Below are positions 53,233-63,600 of a stretch of 64,000 nucleotides of DNA, in pieces. Position 1 is the stretch's first letter; each line of letters starts with the position of its first letter. The translations under genes were made by a program, and so were the position numbers. Location of the stretch: NCBI RefSeq assembly GCF_037325665.1, contig NC_090246.1, positions 18,502,494-18,566,493 of the forward strand, written 5' to 3'. The notes below the pieces were generated by a model that worked only from the letters and a program-made list of their open reading frames with translations, did not search any database and was not told where the DNA came from. Source of the stretch: Littorina saxatilis. Taxonomy: Eukaryota; Mollusca; Gastropoda; Littorinimorpha; Littorinidae.

Positions 53233-53304
53233 TCATTTAAAGAAAGCAGAGAGGTCTTCATCTTCATCTTCATCCGTTAGGCGGCCACAATTGTATAGAT
53301 TATT
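53233..53304 (-). CDS. Possible terminal exon, acidic C-terminus (unrecognised)
   Basis: The minus strand reads NNLYNCGRLTDEDEDEDLSA then FFK and TGA. A (GATGAA)n-like run makes the DEDEDED tract. A T/C-rich stretch and CAG lie just upstream at 53305-53307, so 53304 may be the exon start, but the frame also stays open further upstream. The acidic tail ending in hydrophobic FFK looks protein-like, yet the exon is short and the repeat could arise by chance. It could be an alternative last exon of the gene ending at 63255, or another gene. Confidence 0.3.
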   Translation of the reverse strand, partial: NNLYNCGRLTDEDEDEDLSAFFK

Positions 53305-53711
53305 CTGCCTCGTTGAGGATTTGACGTCAAAAGAACAGGTGATAGAAAGAGAAAAGGTACCCTTCAAAGGTAAAAGAACACGCACTGCTCATTTAATAAA
53401 TACAATGAGAAGAGGTCAAACCAAACCTATGACTAAGACTGTTTCAGCAATTATAAATGTAATTACTACATGACAACACAACACAGATTTCAACCTTTGC
53501 ACACATTTTTCTGATCTTTCAGCTTTCAGCTGTATTGACTAAAATCTAACCTATGCTGTGAAAATATACTGAGATCCTGAGTGGTAGTTCAGTCAAATCA
53601 ACACAGCTGAGAGTTAGAGAGTTTGACTATCAAACGTTGTTGTTCTTTCTCAATTGAAGCTGAACTTCGGTGAGGTAAAAACACATTTTGAAACTGGAGA
53701 CACATATTCTT

Positions 53712-53825
53712 TTTTTCTTCTTCTGCGTTCATGGGCTATACAACTCACACGTACACTCCAATTTCTACTTTTATATTTTAGACTGTTTTTAACCCGCCAT
53801 TTAGGCAGCCATACTCCATGTTGGG
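53712..53825 (+). repeat. Dispersed repeat CTTCTTCTGCGTTC, copy 2
   Basis: Partner of the copy at 29695-29830, same strand. Confidence 0.7.
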
Positions 53826-54812
53826 GAGTGGACCAATCAATAAAAACAAAAAGAAAATATCTTGAAGGCAGTCATGGTTCACAACCTTCCAGCCACCAGA
53901 GAAACAACCAACAAGCGCAGCTGGGACCGTTCACAACACATTTTGTACTTGTAATTGCACCAGTCAATCTGACCCAACGACGAACACTTGTTAAATCTGT
54001 AAAATCTCTGTTGCACCCTCTCTACGTAATGCATCATGTACTGGCCGAATACCTGTACGTCAGAAAACTGCGGACTGTTTCAATAGCCAAGATCTAGATC
54101 AGCACTTTTCAGGACATGTACGGGAACGTGTAGCGGTAACGTCATTAATAATATTCTAGTTTTTACGTCACGCGTTTGCCAAGATCTGCAGTCTTGGTGG
54201 GAGCAAAACAACATATGCATTTGGAACTTTGGAGAAAAAAGTGAGTCACGGCTGACGCAATATCTACATGTACACGTACAGGTCTTTGCTTCACGTTCGA
54301 CCATCTAGAACACTGTATTCTCTCTTTTCACTCCAGAAAAAGACTCCGGTCAAATAAACCTTTGGATATGACAGTGTTCTTAGGCGTGGGGATCAAGTTA
54401 CAGACAGCAAAAACAAACATGTAAATGAAGGCAGGGATCACACATTAAGAAGCATGAAATTTGCTTGGTGCAACTGTTCATACAATAATAAAATGGCATC
54501 TCACTCACAAATGCAGACACAAGGGTAAGCACGATGCAGGAAGAAGATGAGATCGAGTTACACACATCTTGTTTGTCTGACTGAACAAGTTTACTTTCCC
54601 GGCACCCACTCACCTAGGCTGGACACCTGACTTAGATGCACAAAAAAAGAGAACGCGCAATGTGTCAAAAAGACAGGCATTAAAACTAAAAGACACCTAT
54701 TTGATAACACTTTTCAACAAAGACCTATTCGGTATCTCCTTTAAACACTCTATTCCCACTCCTTTTAGAATATAAGAGTTAAGACACTATCATACAATGA
54801 TACCTATGACGT
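53825..54812 (+). other. No gene seen
   Basis: Unique-looking non-coding sequence between the repeat at 53712 and the nested retroposon/DIRS insertion. Confidence 0.35.
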
Positions 54813-54987
54813 GAGGCCCCTCCTTTCTTTCTTTATTTGGTGTTTAACGTCGTTTTCAACCACGAAGGTTATATCGCGACGGGGGAAGGGGGGAGATGGG
54901 ATAGAGCCACTTGTCAATTGTTTCTTGTTCACAAAAGCACTAATCAAAAATTTCTTATCAAATTTTCATTTAATTAATATACTTACC

Positions 54988-55163
54988 AACTCACATAAAT
55001 AGCATTAACTTCAGTTTGATGCGTTAGACATTGAAGCACTGACCCTGGTAACAGGGGGAGATAACTCCCAAAACAAAACAAACCCTTGACAACGGGTCCC
55101 GGGAGTTACCTCCCCCCACCGGCTGCCCGCGCATGCGCTGGACATACTGCCGGTATAGTCATT
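54988..55163 (-). repeat. DIRS left inverted terminal repeat
   Basis: About 176 bp, inverse of 61040-61215 with no difference noticed. The outermost 30-40 bp differ between the two ends, as in DIRS1. Confidence 0.9.
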
Positions 55164-55214
55164 CCCACTGAAACACCACCTTAAACCACACAAAGCGGGG
55201 TAGGTTGGGAGGGC

Positions 55215-55312
55215 ATTAACTATGTGAGTTGGTAAGTATATTAATTAAATGAAAATTTGATAAGAAATTTTCGATTAAATAACATATTCTTACTACAACT
55301 CACATAAATAGC
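55215..55312 (-). repeat. DIRS internal complementary region (circle-junction template)
   Basis: 55215-55256 is complementary to the element's left outer end (54954 onwards), and 55265-55312 is complementary to the right outer end (61192-61239). They are joined by AAATTTTC. This is the head-to-tail junction template that DIRS elements are known to use in making circular DNA. Confidence 0.9.
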
Positions 55313-55343
55313 AGATTGCTACACAAGGAGGCGGGAAACTCAC

Positions 55344-58298
55344 CTAAACCTTCGGTAGAACCTGGCCAGCTGCCACCATGGCAGGCAAACAGCTCGAGCC
55401 ATCTTGCCTAGTGCTGGCAATATCACGTAGATAAAAGTTTATGAAAACGTCTTCAGACTTCCAGTATGCTGCTCTGAGCACTTCAGTCATCCTGCCTGAG
55501 CGCAAGACCGCTAGAGAGGCGGCCCAGGCTCTCGCCTCATGCGTACGAGGCGACCGTAATGGGAGAACGGAGCGTCCCCCCCCATGTGTCTGCCACCACT
55601 CATATGCTTGCCTTATAAGCCCGGCAGACCATCTCGCCAAAGTCGTCTTAACGATATCCTTATCCCTGGCTACGTTTAACGAGATGAAAAGCAATTTCTG
55701 AGATGAAGCTCTTAACGGAGCCGTGCGAGACAGGTAAGCCCGCAGAGCCCGGACCGGGCAGTTCAAGAGGTCAGGGTCACCGCGCGGTAAAATAGAACGC
55801 AGCGACTGTATGTTCACAACAGGAGACGGCTGGTTAGGTTTTTGATTCTTTGCTAAAAACACAGGCGAAAAACGCAAGATAACCGAGCCATCTTTTTCGA
55901 AGGAAATATCCTGATTAAGTCCAGAAAGAGCGTGAACCTCGCTTCCCCGACGCGCTGACGCAAGCAAAATAAGTAGGAGAGTCTTCTTAGTAAGGTTAGA
56001 CAGACTAGCCTCTTTCAAAGGTTCGAAAACCGAGGAGCGCAAAAATTCCAGTACCAGTAAGAGATCCCAGGCTGGGACAGACGTTCTGCGTGAAGCAGAG
56101 CTAAGAGCGGAACCTTTAATGACACTTGCGATCACCCCGTCCAGGGCAATAGAGCGTCCCAACTGCTTGAGGGTAGTGGAAATGGCAGAACGACGTACCC
56201 TGAGGGTAGACGCCGTCCGACCTTGGGAGGACAGCCAAGCCAAATGATTTGCAACCTGCATAGTACGTGGAGACAACGGGTTAACGCCGTTAAGACGACA
56301 CCACTGGGCCCAAGCAGCCCAATGGGACGAATAAACAGCAGAAGTAGATCTTCTATGCGCCTTCTGCACCAATGTCAGAGTGAGGTCTGACGCCCCAGCG
56401 CGCTTCAACGCTCTCCTGACAGAACCCAAGCGTGTAGAGCCAGGAGATGAGGGTCTCTGTGAGGGATCCCCGACCTCGGTTGCAGAAGCTCCCCTTCTCG
56501 AAGATCGAGAGGAATGGGTGGACCGTCGGCTAGACGAAGAAGGTCCGGAAACCACGCCTGGCTCGGCCACAACGGCGCTATGAGAACCAGCCTTGGCTTC
56601 TCCAAGTCCGCCTTTCTCAGTACCTTGCTCAGCAACGGAATGGGAGGGAAGGCATAAGCTACCAGATCCTTCCAGTCTATTTCCATGGCGTTGACCTCCC
56701 AAGCCTCCGGGTCGGGCACTGGAGACACGAAGACTGGGAGACGCCGAGAGAACCGGGTGGCAAACAGATCCACGAGGGGTTTGTCCACCTGCGTCCACAT
56801 ACGCCGCAGTGCTTGGTGTGCGATAGTCCACTCCGAGTGCAGAATCTGCGAAGTGCGACTGAGTGAATCTGCCAAGATGTTCAGGCACCCCGGAAGGTAC
56901 TTCGCTGAAATCACAATTCCCTGAAGGAACGCCCAAGCGAGAATCTCGCAAGCTCTGTTGGACAGAACCAGCGAGCGCGTACCCCCCTGCTTGTTCAGGT
57001 ACGCGGCCACAGTGGTGTTGTCCGTGTGGATCAACACCTGCTTGCCTCGCAACAAGGCGACAAACTCCATAAGCCCGAGGCGCACTGCTTCCAGCTCCAG
57101 AATGTTGATATGCAACGACCTCTGAGCCCTGTCCCAAAGACCGGAAGCTGTGTTCCCCTCCAGATGAGCTCCCCAACCCTGAAGGGACGCATCGGTAAAA
57201 AGATGCAACTCCGGGGGGGGGCAAGGAAATCGGAACGCCCTGAGCTAGCCAGGCCGAATCCAACCACTGCCTTGTTGACTCCAGGAACCATCCCTGAAGG
57301 GGAAGAGACAGATTCCAACCTTGCGAGGCTGGATCCCAGGCAGAGTTCAGAAACGCCTGAAACGGGCGTTTGTGAACTCTGCCCAGAGGAATCAGGGTAG
57401 ACATCGACTCCATCTGGCCCTGGAGTGACGCCAACACCCTGACAGGCGCGTGGCGGAGGCTTGACAGAGACCTGACCAGATCCTGCAGCTTGTCTATCCT
57501 CCGCTGGGCGGGACGCACAGTCCAAGCTAGGGTGTCGAACACCATGCCCAGATAAGTGAACTCCTGAGAGGGAACCAAGTCGGACTTCCCTTGGTTCACG
57601 AAGAAACCTAAGTCTCTCGCAGTCTGCAAGACTATCTGGGTGTGCTGCCCGCACAGGGACTCTTGTTGACTCAGAATCAACCAGTCGTCCAGATAAACTC
57701 TGAGACGAATCCCTTTCTGGCGCACTAACGCGCAAAGCTGGCGCACTATCATGGTGAAAATCCAGGGTGCTAAAGAAAGCCCGAACGGCAGCGCCCTGAA
57801 CTGGAACACCCTGTCGCCCCACAGGAACCGCAGCCACTTTCGATCTGACCTGTGCATCAGAATGTGGAAGTACGCGTCTGTCAGATCGATGGAAGTGACC
57901 CAGTCCGACGGACGAAGGGCCTCCCTGACAGACGCTGGAGTCTCCATCTTGAACGGAACTTTCCGGAGGAAGCCGTTCAAGGGAGACAGATCCAACACCG
58001 GTCGCCAACCCCCTGACGCTTTCGGGACGACAAACAGTCTCCCGTAAAAGCCAGGGGACCGACGATCGATGACCTCTTCTACCGCTTGCTTCCGCAAGAG
58101 CAGTAGAACTTCCGCCTGAATAACGGCACAAGCCTCTGGATCGGCGGGGAACTTGAACCTGGGTGTTGTCCTGGTTAGAGGGGCCTTGTCCTCCAACCAG
58201 AGCAACCGGAACCCCGATCGAACCACTCCCGTAACCCAAGAGTTGCTCGTAAGAGCCAACCAAGCTGGAACGGCCCTTGAGAGGCCGCCCGCTACCAA
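55344..58298 (-). mobile_element. DIRS pol region: RT, RNase H, tyrosine recombinase
   Basis: RT (about 57.4-58.2 kb) shows GGWRPVLDLSPLN, SIDLTDAYFHI, ALPFGLSLAPWIF and the YLDD active site. RNase H (about 56.7-57.2 kb) shows TDASLQGWGAHL, ILELEAV and HTDNTTVAAYLN, followed by a stretch LVLIAPLWPSQAWFPDLLRL typical of DIRS pol. The tyrosine recombinase (about 55.35-56.4 kb) shows RRGSEVHAL, a HEARAWAAS box and a candidate Tyr in AAYWKS. DIRS elements are known to place these domains in overlapping frames. The region counts among the element's roughly one or two breaks. Confidence 0.9.
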
Positions 58299-58337
58299 AG
58301 GGGTAGGGGCTAGGGGAGTGGCTGGATCGGGGAGCCT

Positions 58338-60077
58338 TCATTGGGGGTTAGGCTTGCCACCTGACCCCTTCTTCCCGAAGGAAGGTCTCTTATTGTAGGG
58401 GCGAGAACGGCTGCCGCCCCTGTGCGACCTCGTCTTCTGTCCAGAGCCGCGAGAAGATGAAGGCGGCGCCGAACCACCTTTTTTCTGACCCTGCTTAAGG
58501 GCAAGCTCAGACAGCTTAACAAAATGCAAGTCCTTCGCATCTTGAGACTCTCGCCTGAGAGCCTCAAGAGACTCAGGACCCAGTAGGCTCTGACTCGCGA
58601 AAGGAGAAACTTTCAAAGCCTCAACAGTGGCTTTATCCGACAGTCTCGAGTCCTTCAACAGAGCTTCGCGACGCCACATCACGGCCTGCGTGTACAACTT
58701 GGCCGAAGTTGCGGTCTGCTCAGCTACGATCTTAGCAAGAGCTGCTAACAAAGTTACAACATCTTCTTCCACCGCGTCGTCCCGGAACTTAAAGGGCTCC
58801 AGCGACACAGAGATGGATCTGGACAACGCTCTAATAAGAGTGTCAGACACGGAAGACAATTCGAGAGAAACTCTCCCAGCTTCCTCAATCGCGATCACGC
58901 CGGCTTCGGTACAGACTGAAGGCCTCTCCTTCTTGTACCCATCCTTGCGTAAGTTCGCCAGCTCCGGAGTGACCTGAAGCGGGGAACTCGGAAGCGCGAA
59001 AGAATCGATCAAATGAACAGGCTTCCCGTACAGCCTAGGTTTACGGTTCAAATCCGCCGGCATGCGAGAACAATCACTCGGCGATGCCAACCAATTTTGA
59101 ACAGACTCCGGCGCATCCCCATGTGCAGTTAAAAGAGGAACGATGCTATCGGAATTGGCACCCAGGACCCTAGCCATCTGATAGGCTATAGAGGGAGACT
59201 CCCGAAACCGGAAGCGGACACCAGCCTCACTGTCCCCCCGGAAATCGCCAAACGCGGAAGGAGGTGCTGCTAGCCGTGAAGACGAAGTTGACACCCCTTC
59301 CGCAAAATATCTAGAGGTAACCTCAGCGGCGGCACTCAGCGCGCGTGAGAAACTCCTCTCAACCCGAAAGTTGTGTTCCGCCTCAGAAGAGTCGCCACAA
59401 TCTTCGTCAACATCCCCATCATCAACAAAGATGTCCGATGAAGACCGATCATGACCGGAACCATCATTGTCCCTAAACGGAACTGATGAACTCGTCGTAC
59501 CGGAACCCTGTGTAACCACACCAAGGGGAACCGGTATAGCCGAGCTGCTACCACTGGTAGCTGGCAATCCGGAAGGAAAGGCGACCGGAAACACACCTGT
59601 GCTTTGACCGGAAGCCGACCCAACCTGTCCCCCGCCGACCACAGCCGCCTGAGCGGAAGTGAAGGCAGGAGACGGATTGCCGTTACCACCAATGACCGGA
59701 ACCCCCGTAGGCTGTGAACCGGAAGTCGATGGTAACGAAATGAAAGTGCCACGATCTCTCGGAAGAGATCCTGTGGCCGGAAATCCCTTTGCCGAAGCAG
59801 TTGAACCCGAGTACGAGGGACCGGACGTACCGGCCCCAGCGTCAAGGGTGGAATAACCGTCGAGATGAGCAGCACGCATTTGCGCCGAACACCCCGAACT
59901 TCCACGAACACGTACCTGATCGGCCGAAGCCGAAAGCTGAGGATCAGCAACGTCCGCCGACGTAATCGTAGCAGAAGGAAGAATCCTCGACAAAGAGGCA
60001 GCGTTGCCAACCCCTGGAGGCAAAGCTGGAATGGTGGAGTAAGACACACCCCTGTCAGTAGCCAGCATCTCCCTCAT
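58338..60077 (-). mobile_element. DIRS gag-like ORF, 579 codons
   Basis: A long minus-strand frame ahead of pol: Ser/Gly-rich first half, an acidic stretch DIFVDDGDVDEDCGDSSEAE, a helical-looking middle (VTLLAALAKIVAEQTATSAK) and a basic Ser/Arg/Gly tail ending KRPSFGKKGSGGKPNPQ, suited to nucleic-acid binding. Position and composition match DIRS Gag; no zinc knuckle seen. Confidence 0.8.
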
Positions 60078-60375
60078 TTGATCCTAGAAAGTAGAAAAAA
60101 AGAGCAAACAATTCATCGCGCGAGACCGCCTGGGTCTCTTTCTCCTGCGGCGACAACACAAGCATGCTAGCAGGAGGATCAATCGAAACACGCAACGACT
60201 CCTTGCTCACCGGATCAAACACACTGACCAGAGGTCGTTTCGCCGGCGAAACTTTATCTTTATCTTTCGAACGCGACTTCTTAGATTTACTTTTAGACAA
60301 AGACGCAGACCCAGAACTGCCCAGCGGCGACCCCACGGGTACCTGCTTGGCAGAGCTCTTCCCCTTGTCCGCCAT
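60055..60375 (-). mobile_element. Small Lys/Ser-rich ORF upstream of DIRS gag
   Basis: 106 codons from MADKGKSSAKQVP with a Lys-rich KSKSKKSRSKDKDK block, overlapping the gag-like frame start by a few bases. It may be an N-terminal Gag portion or an independent leader. Introns are known in some DIRS elements, but none is claimed here. Confidence 0.5.
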
Positions 60376-60414
60376 CGAAATGACAAGTCACAACGAGAAA
60401 ATTTCGCAAAAATA

Positions 60415-60900
60415 ATACAAAATTCTAAAATGCAAATGGCGGCATGCACCCGTAACACCGGGCACTGCCTACACTAGGTTGAAGTAACAAAAAACTCCAG
60501 AAATCGGAGTCAAAAGTTCCGCAACCGGCAGACAAAACAAAAATGCAAATGGCGGCATGCGCTTGTAACACAGCGCTCTGCCTACAGTAGGTTGAGACAA
60601 CAAAAGACCCCAGAAATCGGAGCAAAAAGTTTCACAACCCAAAAATAATCAAGCAAAAGAAGGCAGGCACCTAAACAACGGTGCTCCTACCTGAAAGCGC
60701 CAAGTTGACGAACAGAAAAACTTCGTAAGACGAAGTGCAAAATTTCAACAACAATTACAAAATGCAAATGGCGGCCGGCACCAGCTAACAGTGCCCTGAC
60801 CGTTATAAGCCAAGTTGAGAAGAACAAGAAACTCCGACAAGTTAGAGTCAAGTTCCCCAACAAAATACACTTTGCAAATGGCGGCAAGGCAAAACAAGAT
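60415..60900 (-). repeat. DIRS 5' region tandem repeats with ATGCAAATGGCGGC
   Basis: Four to five degenerate units of about 110-115 bp; four carry (A)TGCAAATGGCGGC (about 60430, 60543, 60762, 60872) with CTCCGAT/GAAATCGGAG words between. The motif contains an octamer-like ATGCAAAT in two to three copies and a YY1-like AATGGCGGC in all four. Likely the element's promoter region. Confidence 0.75.
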
Positions 60901-61039
60901 AAACAAGAAAGATCTCACCGTAGTAGAGGCAAGAAGCGTTCAGACTTCAAAGGGTCAACGGCCTACCGTGGCAGGCCAGCGGCTGAAGAAAACAGCCAGA
61001 GTGCAAACACGTCTATTCGCTAGCGTGTTGAAGAAGGGA

Positions 61040-61215
61040 AATGACTATACCGGCAGTATGTCCAGCGCATGCGCGGGCAGCCGGTGGGGGGAGGTAACTC
61101 CCGGGACCCGTTGTCAAGGGTTTGTTTTGTTTTGGGAGTTATCTCCCCCTGTTACCAGGGTCAGTGCTTCAATGTCTAACGCATCAAACTGAAGTTAATG
61201 CTATTTATGTGAGTT
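61040..61215 (-). repeat. DIRS right inverted terminal repeat
   Basis: Partner of 54988-55163. This is the coding-strand 5' end. Confidence 0.9.
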
Positions 61216-61348
61216 GTAGTAAGAATATGTTATTTAATCAAAAATTTGCTCCAGGGGCTTGCAACGTAGTACAATATATGACCTTACTGGGAGAATGCAA
61301 GTTTCCAGTACAAAGGACTTGACATTTCTTACATACTGCTTGACTAAA

Positions 61349-61510
61349 GAGGCCCCTCCGATGAGAGGACACCTCCCAACAAAGGACACCCGTTGTCTCT
61401 TTGTCTATCATCTCTACCAAAGTATACCTGTCACGACAGGCCACCTGCAATGTAGGGACACTTTTGGCTGGTCCCAAGGGTGTCCTTTCATCGCAGGTAC
61501 TACTGTATAT
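61349..61510 (+). repeat. Dispersed repeat related to 30325-30490
   Basis: Its left part continues across the retroposon and DIRS insertions to about 54800 (same GAGGCCCCTCC target). It was the receiving locus for the nested insertions. Confidence 0.6.
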
Positions 61511-63254
61511 ATACCAGAGAAAACCAAGCACACGTACATGAGGTACGAACTCCTTTGTATCTCCACCATGCAAATTCACACCACCTACTGAACCTTTCAG
61601 GTCTTTGCAGCATTCAAATTATCTCGCCCAGCAAACGCTACCAGTCACAAAAGTAGTCACAGTAGGCCAGCCATAAAACTGCTTTCAATAGCAGCTGTTA
61701 GCAGCAACACAATCCAGTTAGTAACCAACCATAGCACCACACATCGAGGAGAGAAAAAAACTCTCTTGCCACACAATAATTAATACAACTCAAACCCCTT
61801 TGGCACTCAGCTACAAAAAAACACACTCAAAATATTGTGTTTGTGTCACGCCAAAAAATTACAAAGTTGAATGCGAACTTCTCTCTTACAAAGAGTGATT
61901 ATTTGGTGACTCCTGTTCACCATTCTTTTCTCCACTGCTTTATACCACAACAAAAAAGTCTTTATTCAGAAATCTTAACTCAGATCTGTACCTCTTGTTA
62001 TAAAACAAAAATCTGCCCTGTGACAACATCTTGCAAGGCAATCACATGCACTGGATCTGAAAATCACTCCAGTGCTAAAAATAAGAAGAGCTAATAATAA
62101 CCTTGCAACCATATTCAATGAATACTGTACATTGATGAGAATCCTCGCTCACAGTCACATTGAAACAGTACCCTTGATGAAGGAACCAGGTACGATGAGT
62201 GATGTATCTTATTTTGCCTCTGGAAAGATGACCATCACAATGAACACTGACATCTTCAAAAATAGTTTTGTGTCTCAGGATGAATAATTTGACAACAGTC
62301 ACTCAAAATACAGGCAAAATAAATCATCTGGTGTTGACAAGTTTTCGGCAAAGAAACAGTTGCACAGCTTTCATATCTTCAAAACACACAGCCTCAGAAT
62401 ACTGACAAGACTACATTTTTCAATGCCTGAAAATGAAAATAAGAGTATTTAAGCAAAATCATGAAACTTGTAGCACGTACAAAGTCAAAAAACGTTGGGG
62501 CCAAATGGAGGGAAAAAACACCAACTGATTACATAGCCAGATGATGAGATGTTATTTCCAGCAATGACCACAACAATTACCAATAATGATGATTCTTATA
62601 CCAGTAATGATGATTGTTACGAGTCAGTGGTCAGTGAATGATACTGATTGAGTGAGACTGAGAGTGCTTGAACTGATGTGATTGTTTGGCGATGAATCTT
62701 TCTTTATTTGGTGTTTAACGTCGTTTTCAACCGTTCAAGGTTATATCGCGACGGGTTTGGCGATGAAAGTGAGTTCACGATCGAGCAACTACAGATAATA
62801 AATAATCCTGAGTTAGCATGTCAAGAAAAGGCCCTACTCAACACGATGTTTAGACAATAATTAAAACAAAATCTGTTGATTCTATCCTGCAGTATCAAGC
62901 TTTGCTCAGTGATTTTTCCTCTTGTTGAAATTGAAAAATAAGTGGGACAATCACTTTGAACAATCTATCCGAACTCTTACCTCCTTACTTCGTTCACGCT
63001 GGAATCTTGAAGCTGCTGGAAAACCAGTCTGTGTTTTAGCAGTTAGCTGTGAATGCTTCATATTTGTTCAGGTGTCAAGAGAATGGTTCCGTATAACGCT
63101 CAGGAACTGTTGTAGTCTACATTTAGAGCGCTGACGCCCCTTTGTTTCCTAGATCCTGCGTCTCAGTAATCACAGGCCAGACTCAAGTTCTTCCAAGTCA
63201 TAGTAAAAAGTCAAAGGCCGCTCAACACAGACGTCATGGCGACTCGGTGTCGAC
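61500..63254 (-). other. AT-rich non-coding stretch, possible 3' UTR of the minus-strand gene
   Basis: No coding sequence seen. It lies directly downstream (minus sense) of the TGA at 63255. A minus-strand AATAAA (TTTATT at about 61963 on +) could end the transcript. It holds a 58-bp retroposon tail at 62697-62754; otherwise unique. Confidence 0.25.
62697..62754 (-). mobile_element. 58-bp tail-only retroposon of family A
   Basis: Consists only of the family A 3' tail (CGTCGCGATATAACC.. to AATAAAGAAAGA in minus sense) between perfect 13-bp duplications GTTTGGCGATGAA at 62684-62696 and 62755-62767. A genuine extreme 5'-truncated insertion. Confidence 0.9.
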
Positions 63255-63437
63255 TCATCCTGTCTTGTCCAACGTGAAAGGTTTGTTCATGGAGGAGGTG
63301 CGATACAATCCATCCGAGGGTCCACTGTAGCTCAGTTCGTTCTCACTGCCGCTGGATCTAAAATCGTAACTACCGCTCCCCCCTCTGCTTCGTCGCTGAC
63401 CTGGAGGCACTGGAGATGTGCGGTAGTCAATGTTGTA
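63255..63437 (-). CDS. Terminal coding exon of an unrecognised convergent gene
   Basis: On the minus strand a good acceptor (T/C-rich tract, then cctcag) precedes 183 nt that, read from its first base, give 60 residues and a TGA. The peptide begins YNIDYRTSPVPPGQ and continues RRSRGGSGSYDFRSSGSENE, LSYSGPSDGLYRTSSMNKPF, TLDKTG. It is polar, rich in Ser, Gly and Arg, and reads like a disordered C-terminal tail with phosphosite-like RTSS and RSSGSE motifs. GC content is clearly higher than the AT-rich flanks, as expected of coding sequence. The rest of the gene would lie beyond the right edge. The family was not recognised; the reading phase is inferred from the absence of stops. Confidence 0.6.
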   Translation of the reverse strand, partial: YNIDYRTSPVPPGQRRSRGGSGSYDFRSSGSENELSYSGPSDGLYRTSSMNKPFTLDKTG

Positions 63438-63600
63438 CTGAGGAATAAATGAAAGTCATGCAGTGTTTAAATATAGCTGGAGATATAGAGTTCACTAGAT
63501 ACTGTACTGAAAAAAGCCTAGAAATAAAAGAAATTAGTCAGTTAATACTCAGAAACAAACATTCAAACCTTCACCTTATTGTTGTCACGTCCTTTTGTTT

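Larger units (their letters stand above)
54954..61239 (-). mobile_element. DIRS-type tyrosine-recombinase retroelement, nearly whole
   Basis: About 6.3 kb, coding on the minus strand. Parts in coding order: ITR (right), a 5' region with short tandem repeats, small upstream ORF, gag-like ORF, a region with reverse transcriptase and RNase H, a tyrosine recombinase, the internal complementary region, and ITR (left). Both borders carry AAAAATTT (54946-54953 and 61240-61247) with no longer target duplication, as expected of recombinase-mediated insertion. The ITR bodies look identical by eye, so the insertion is young. It looks nearly whole with roughly one or two breaks. ITRs plus complementary region favour DIRS1-like over Ngaro-like. 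Confidence 0.93.
54824..61348 (-). mobile_element. Family A retroposon, copy 4, split by the DIRS element
   Basis: The 3' part (54824-54953) and middle part (61240-61348) of one minus-strand family A copy lie on either side of the DIRS element. GAGGCCCCTCC at 54813-54823 and 61349-61359 is its target duplication. The copy was 5'-truncated when it inserted. This gives an order of events: older dispersed repeat, then the retroposon, then the DIRS element. Confidence 0.9.

Noticed and set aside
53654-54097. 147-codon open frame
   Set aside because: It begins in unique sequence and crosses the dispersed repeat at 53712-53825; no coding features.
57031-58341. 436-codon open frame overlapping the DIRS pol region
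   Set aside because: Alternate-frame shadow of the reverse transcriptase: Arg/Gly/Ser/Pro/Val-rich and without motifs.
59336-60049. 237-codon frame inside the DIRS gag-like region
   Set aside because: Leu/Arg-rich shadow of the gag-like frame.
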